Positions 6,315-8,951 of a stretch of 8,951 nt of DNA are shown in pieces (positions within the stretch are counted from its first letter, which is position 1; each line of letters starts with the position of its first letter). Below the pieces are notes generated by a model that searched no databases, was not told where the DNA came from, and saw nothing but the letters and a program-made list of their open reading frames with translations. Source of the stretch: Mariprofundus sp. (GTDB taxonomy: Bacteria > Pseudomonadota > Zetaproteobacteria > Mariprofundales > Mariprofundaceae). Position numbers and translations under genes: made by a program. The DNA lies in the NCBI GenBank assembly GCA_021772845.1, contig JAJFLF010000144.1, positions 1-8,951 on the forward strand. Direction: 5' to 3'.

Positions 6315-7292
6315 CCTCGCATCTTGAAAAACTGGATTGGAACAGCTCTCCTTGCGGGAGCTGTCTTGGCCACACCATCGCTAGCGATATCCGCCTCCTG
6401 CTGTGGTGGAGGTTCGGCTTCCAGCCTGATTCTGCCTAAGTTTGGCAAAGCTATGGTCGATCTCTCATTCAATGTAGAGCAATATGATGGGTTCTGGGAC
6501 ACAACAGGGCGGTGGACAGCTGATCCGGCAGGTTCTGAGCTGTCTCAGTATCGCCTCAATCTGGGTGGAGCTTATCGCATTGCTAATAACTGGCAGATAT
6601 CTGCTATGCTACCCTATGTCTATAATAGTAATCGCTATACAGGGCTGACCAGTAACACGGAAGGAGTCGGTGATGCGGCTATCACTGTATGGTATGAAGC
6701 TTTCGATAACATTATGTGTGTCTGGGATGTTCAATCCTGGGAGGACTTGAAACCTGCCATCTATTTGGGTTCTACATTAACTGTACCAACCGGCATCTCA
6801 CCTTATGATGATGTCAGCAATAATTTTGATATTACTGGTCGCGGATTTTATCGCCTCGATGCCAGTATTCTGCTTGATAAGACAATCTATCCGTGGAATT
6901 TCACGCTCGGTTATACCTATGGCGTACATTTCGAAAGGCCAGTGAACCGTGAATATGGCAACTATGTTCAGCCCTATCAGAAACAGCTTGGCAATCGATC
7001 AACCTTCACTACCAGTTTTGGTTACACCTATTTTACTGAAAAAATGCAGTCGATTACCTACACCATCGCTTATGCTGATTTAAGAGAGAATAAGGGGAAG
7101 GTAAACGGTGCGATTGATCAAACATCCGGCTTAAGGAAACAATCCTTTGCAGGCACTGTTGCCTGGGCAAGTGATGATCGTGACTGGGTGGTAAAAACAA
7201 CGTTCAGCTACGCTCCACGCCGTAGCGGCTGGGGACGAAACTTTCCAACCACCAATGTATTGACCATGGGAGTAAGCCATGTCTTCCGTTAA
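6312..7292 (+). CDS. Outer-membrane beta-barrel, transporter-like, with CCGGG N-terminus
   Basis: This 326-aa protein has a signal peptide (MPRILKNWIGTALLAGAVLA..., likely cut near AISA) and mature N-terminus SCCGGGSASS with adjacent Cys30 and Cys31; one more Cys is at 136. The rest is a series of amphipathic beta strands with many aromatics (YRLNLGGAYRIANNW, ISAMLPYVYN, GVGDAAITVWYEAF, LKPAIYLGSTLTVPTG), ending in GVSHVFR with an aromatic next to the last residue. The 'lPyv...GvGDa...lgltlPTG' pattern resembles barrels annotated as MetA-pathway/phenol-degradation transporters (Phenol_MetA_deg-like), whose substrates are mostly unknown. The lipobox is poor (SASC), so this is not called a lipoprotein. 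The start shares one base with the previous stop (TAATG) and has no Shine-Dalgarno site, so translation should be coupled to the lipoprotein gene. Confidence 0.85.
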   Translation: MPRILKNWIGTALLAGAVLATPSLAISASCCGGGSASSLILPKFGKAMVDLSFNVEQYDGFWDTTGRWTADPAGSELSQYRLNLGGAYRIANNWQISAMLPYVYNSNRYTGLTSNTEGVGDAAITVWYEAFDNIMCVWDVQSWEDLKPAIYLGSTLTVPTGISPYDDVSNNFDITGRGFYRLDASILLDKTIYPWNFTLGYTYGVHFERPVNREYGNYVQPYQKQLGNRSTFTTSFGYTYFTEKMQSITYTIAYADLRENKGKVNGAIDQTSGLRKQSFAGTVAWASDDRDWVVKTTFSYAPRRSGWGRNFPTTNVLTMGVSHVFR

Positions 7293-7851
7293 AAGCATGA
7301 TCTTTGCTACCGCAACTCTCCTTCTGTTAGGCGCTTGTGGTAACGGTGACCTGTCCCCCTCCAATACAGATCTGCGCCCACAGGTCACGCCAGGTACAGC
7401 AGGTTATCAACCCAGCCAGCTAGCTATCGATTTCACACTCTCTGACAGCCTTGGTAATCCATTTACGCTCTCTGATCATTTCACCGGTGGTGCGCAACCT
7501 GCCAATGCAATCGTGCTCTATTTCACCATGTGGTGCCCCATATGCACTTCACATATGGATCATATGCTATTCAATGTTGTACCCTCATTCGCAACGCGTG
7601 GAAATACAGCCTATATTATCGTTGATTATGTATCCGGCTCCGTGGCAGGCACAAGAGCGTCGGAGCTGGCCAATGGTTATGGTGGCTCAGCATTTACGGT
7701 GCTGTCTGACAGCAATCAGACGCTCTTTAATCTGGTTAATGCCTCGATGGGTACAACCGTAGTGATTGATGGTACTGGCACTGTGCTGATGAATGAAGAT
7801 TATCGGGGCGGAGCAAATCTGACTCAGACTCTGAATGGAGTATTACCATGA
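7279..7851 (+). CDS. Thioredoxin-fold lipoprotein (CPIC, no cis-proline)
   Basis: This 190-aa lipoprotein has lipobox LLGAC (Cys20) after a short signal peptide, a Pro/Thr-rich linker (about 21-48), and a TlpA/peroxiredoxin-like thioredoxin domain starting at 'LAIDFTLSDSLGNPFTLSDHF'. The active site is YFTMWCPICTSHMDHM (Cys86, Cys89), directly followed by His92, Met93, His95 and Met96. Where TlpA proteins have the cis-Pro (xPTTFLID), this one reads MGTTVVID with Gly158. That loss and the His/Met flank are unusual for a pure disulfide reductase and could indicate metal binding, as in Sco-type copper chaperones; this is inference. The start overlaps the barrel gene by 14 bp and has GGGAG 6 nt upstream. 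The lipid anchor suggests it works at a membrane face next to the barrel and large lipoprotein. Confidence 0.87.
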   Translation: MSSVKSMIFATATLLLLGACGNGDLSPSNTDLRPQVTPGTAGYQPSQLAIDFTLSDSLGNPFTLSDHFTGGAQPANAIVLYFTMWCPICTSHMDHMLFNVVPSFATRGNTAYIIVDYVSGSVAGTRASELANGYGGSAFTVLSDSNQTLFNLVNASMGTTVVIDGTGTVLMNEDYRGGANLTQTLNGVLP

Positions 7852-8144
7852 TGAGAACTGTTTTGTTTCTGTTGCTTCTCTCTTTCTCCTCGGTTTCGAT
7901 AGCTGATGAGCCTGCAACACACCTATCAATCACTAAAGATGGTTTAAGTGGCAGTGATCTCTACGAGGGCCGTTGTGCCGGTGCATGCCACCAGTCACCA
8001 CCTTTACGAGCACTCTCCCCCAAACAGTGGCGGGTTGTTCTCGCCACGATGCAGAAGCGCATGGTTTCACGCAATATACCGCAATTAACAGATGATGAGA
8101 CCGAGGTTCTATTGCAATATCTAACCGCGAAATCATCAAAATGA
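7848..8144 (+). CDS. Small periplasmic cytochrome c with CX3CH haem motif
   Basis: This 98-aa protein has a signal peptide (MMRTVLFLLLLSFSSVSIA, cut before DEP) and a mature part of about 79 aa. 'GSDLYEGRCAGACHQSPPLRALSPKQW' has Cys43, Cys47 and His48, a CX3CH spacing instead of the usual CX2CH. The surrounding pattern (Y-x3-C...CH, LSPxQWxxV, a Met-containing helix MQKRM, LTDDExxxLLxYL) is typical of small class I-like cytochromes c, so haem binding is likely despite the extra residue. Met68 or Met72 could be the sixth haem ligand. The gene overlaps the preceding one by ATGA, with GGAG 7 nt upstream. Its place between two thioredoxin-fold genes suggests an electron link to those proteins, or that they mature it. 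Confidence 0.82.
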   Translation: MMRTVLFLLLLSFSSVSIADEPATHLSITKDGLSGSDLYEGRCAGACHQSPPLRALSPKQWRVVLATMQKRMVSRNIPQLTDDETEVLLQYLTAKSSK

Positions 8145-8152
8145 GCATCTAA

Positions 8153-8698
8153 ATGAAGCCCAATGAAGAAACAGTGCTGCGTAGCAAACAACCATTAACA
8201 GCACTCATGGCATTCATGCTGTTGGGACTGTTCCTTGCACCCTCGCCCGCTAAAGCAGCCCCACTACTGCCAGCACAAAATACCGATGTCCGAGAATTAG
8301 AGTGGGAAGAGGAAGACGGCACGATACATTCACTTACCTCCCTGCGTGGTAAACCTGTTGTACTTCATTTTTGGGCAGCCTGGTGTGGACCGTGTGTAGA
8401 TGAGCTGCCATCAATAGTGCAATGGAAGCAGAAACAACAGAATGTAGAGATTATCCTTGTTTCTCTGGATAGAAAAATAGCACAGACAAAATATTTCATC
8501 AGCAAACATCAGCTGCCGATGAAAGTCCGACTAGCTTCGATGCGAGATCTCAATCGCTTTGAGCTGCGAGGACTACCTGCAACCATCCTGCTTGATGAGG
8601 AAGGTATAGAGTCTGGCCGCATTGTCGGCGCAGCCGATTGGAGCGATGATATATTCACAGCGACCGTGGCAGATACACTTGCCGGTGAAGTACACTGA
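8153..8698 (+). CDS. TlpA/ResA-like periplasmic thioredoxin (CGPC)
   Basis: This 181-aa protein has a signal peptide with a long polar n-region (MKPNEETVLRSKQP), core LTALMAFMLLGLFLAP, and likely cleavage after AKA (about residue 35); a single thioredoxin domain follows. Active site FWAAWCGPCVDELP (Cys78, Cys81), 'ILVSLDR' strand and cis-proline in 'LRGLPATILLD' (Pro142) are all standard, so it should be an active thiol-disulfide oxidoreductase. The ribosome site is weak (GAG in the 8-bp gap), so translation is probably coupled to the cytochrome gene. As last gene of the operon, it could keep the Cys of the CX3CH apocytochrome or the CPIC lipoprotein reduced. It resembles the thioredoxin at 727-1266 across the core and in a shared DWSD motif near the C-terminus. 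Confidence 0.88.
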   Translation: MKPNEETVLRSKQPLTALMAFMLLGLFLAPSPAKAAPLLPAQNTDVRELEWEEEDGTIHSLTSLRGKPVVLHFWAAWCGPCVDELPSIVQWKQKQQNVEIILVSLDRKIAQTKYFISKHQLPMKVRLASMRDLNRFELRGLPATILLDEEGIESGRIVGAADWSDDIFTATVADTLAGEVH

Positions 8699-8951
8699 TT
8701 GCACTAAGTGGCAGATGCGGGTCACTCTCGACTCCAGCGCCTCACTACCCAAACCACCAGCTGAATGAAACGAAACCATTCACGCTCGTTTCATCATGTG
8801 CTATCGCTTAAAATAAGATCATCGCGAATTTGTGAATGGCGGCTTCCGGTCAAAAGCATCGGTAATCGGGCCATTCATATCACTCTGGCTGTATGAAACA
8901 GGCCTGTTCAGGCTTTGCTTATTTCTCGTCCTTCGTGTGCCCAGGCACCAA
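8699..8951. other. Downstream intergenic region, no supported gene
   Basis: These 253 bp up to the window edge contain the hairpin at 8765-8794, the 8-bp inverted pair CCATTCAC/GTGAATGG, and a 12-bp perfect palindrome AACAGGCCTGTT (8897-8908). No frame has a start, ribosome site and recognisable product. On the minus strand a frame enters from the right edge and stops at 8919-8921, leaving room for the end of a gene outside the window, with the palindrome just downstream as a possible terminator; ten codons are too few to judge. Confidence 0.4.
8765..8794. terminator. Hairpin downstream of the five-gene operon
   Basis: ATGAAACGA (8765-8773) pairs perfectly with TCGTTTCAT (8786-8794) around a 12-nt loop, 66 bp after the last stop codon. 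No T-run follows directly, so it is only a possible terminator or mRNA 3'-end stabiliser. Its loop includes part of CCATTCAC (8776-8783), which could pair instead with GTGAATGG (8832-8839). Confidence 0.3.

Noticed and set aside
8573..8779. 68-codon minus-strand frame overlapping the end of the last TlpA-like gene
   Set aside because: It is mostly antisense to the thioredoxin C-terminus, with no ribosome site or recognisable product.
8919..8951. End of a possible minus-strand gene entering from the right edge
   Set aside because: Only ten codons before the stop are visible, so no product can be supported.

Overview
The window carries ten credible protein genes and reads like the chromosome of a Gram-negative proteobacterium (Pseudomonadota) of moderate GC. 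The evidence is a RegB/RegA redox two-component pair, periplasmic c-type cytochromes, TlpA-type thioredoxins, two lipoproteins and an outer-membrane beta-barrel. A DsrE2-like/TusA sulfur-carrier pair suggests a sulfur- or metal-oxidising lithotroph. A gamma-, beta- or zetaproteobacterium would fit, but the sequence alone does not settle the class. No tRNA, rRNA, CRISPR array or insertion sequence was seen.

Left part (1-1622). A 5'-truncated cytochrome c556/c'-like gene is followed closely by a 56-codon GTG-start gene for a single-span membrane protein. A perfect hairpin (683-712) separates these from a convergent gene for a periplasmic TlpA-like thioredoxin (CPPC). A 356-bp divergent intergenic region with several small repeats follows.

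Middle (1623-4506). A dsrE2-like gene and tusA form a two-gene sulfur-relay unit on the + strand. Convergent to them, on the - strand, is regB-regA: a membrane histidine kinase and its Fis-type response regulator, 4 bp apart. The kinase keeps the redox-sensing marks of the family: a GGYTNPL quinone-site-like motif and a Cys exactly 40 residues after the phosphorylated His. A perfect 25-bp palindrome about 60 bp upstream of regB contains GCGAC-N5-GTCGC, which fits the RegA/PrrA target consensus GCGNC-Nx-GNCGC, so autoregulation and possibly control of the divergent operon are likely.

Right part (4507-8698). Five + strand genes are packed with overlaps or a short gap (1-bp overlap, 14-bp overlap, 4-bp overlap, 8-bp gap) and look like one operon. 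They encode a 601-aa Met/His-rich lipoprotein, a 326-aa outer-membrane beta-barrel with a Cys-Cys-Gly-Gly-Gly mature N-terminus, a thioredoxin-fold lipoprotein (CPIC) lacking the usual cis-proline, a small cytochrome c with an unusual CX3CH haem motif, and a second TlpA-like thioredoxin (CGPC). All have export signals, so the products form a set acting in the periplasm and outer membrane. Met/His clusters, thiol-redox proteins and a cytochrome together suggest copper (or other metal) handling or maturation of an exported redox protein. This is inference, and this operon is the best candidate in the window for an undescribed system. The last 253 bp hold hairpins but no supported gene.
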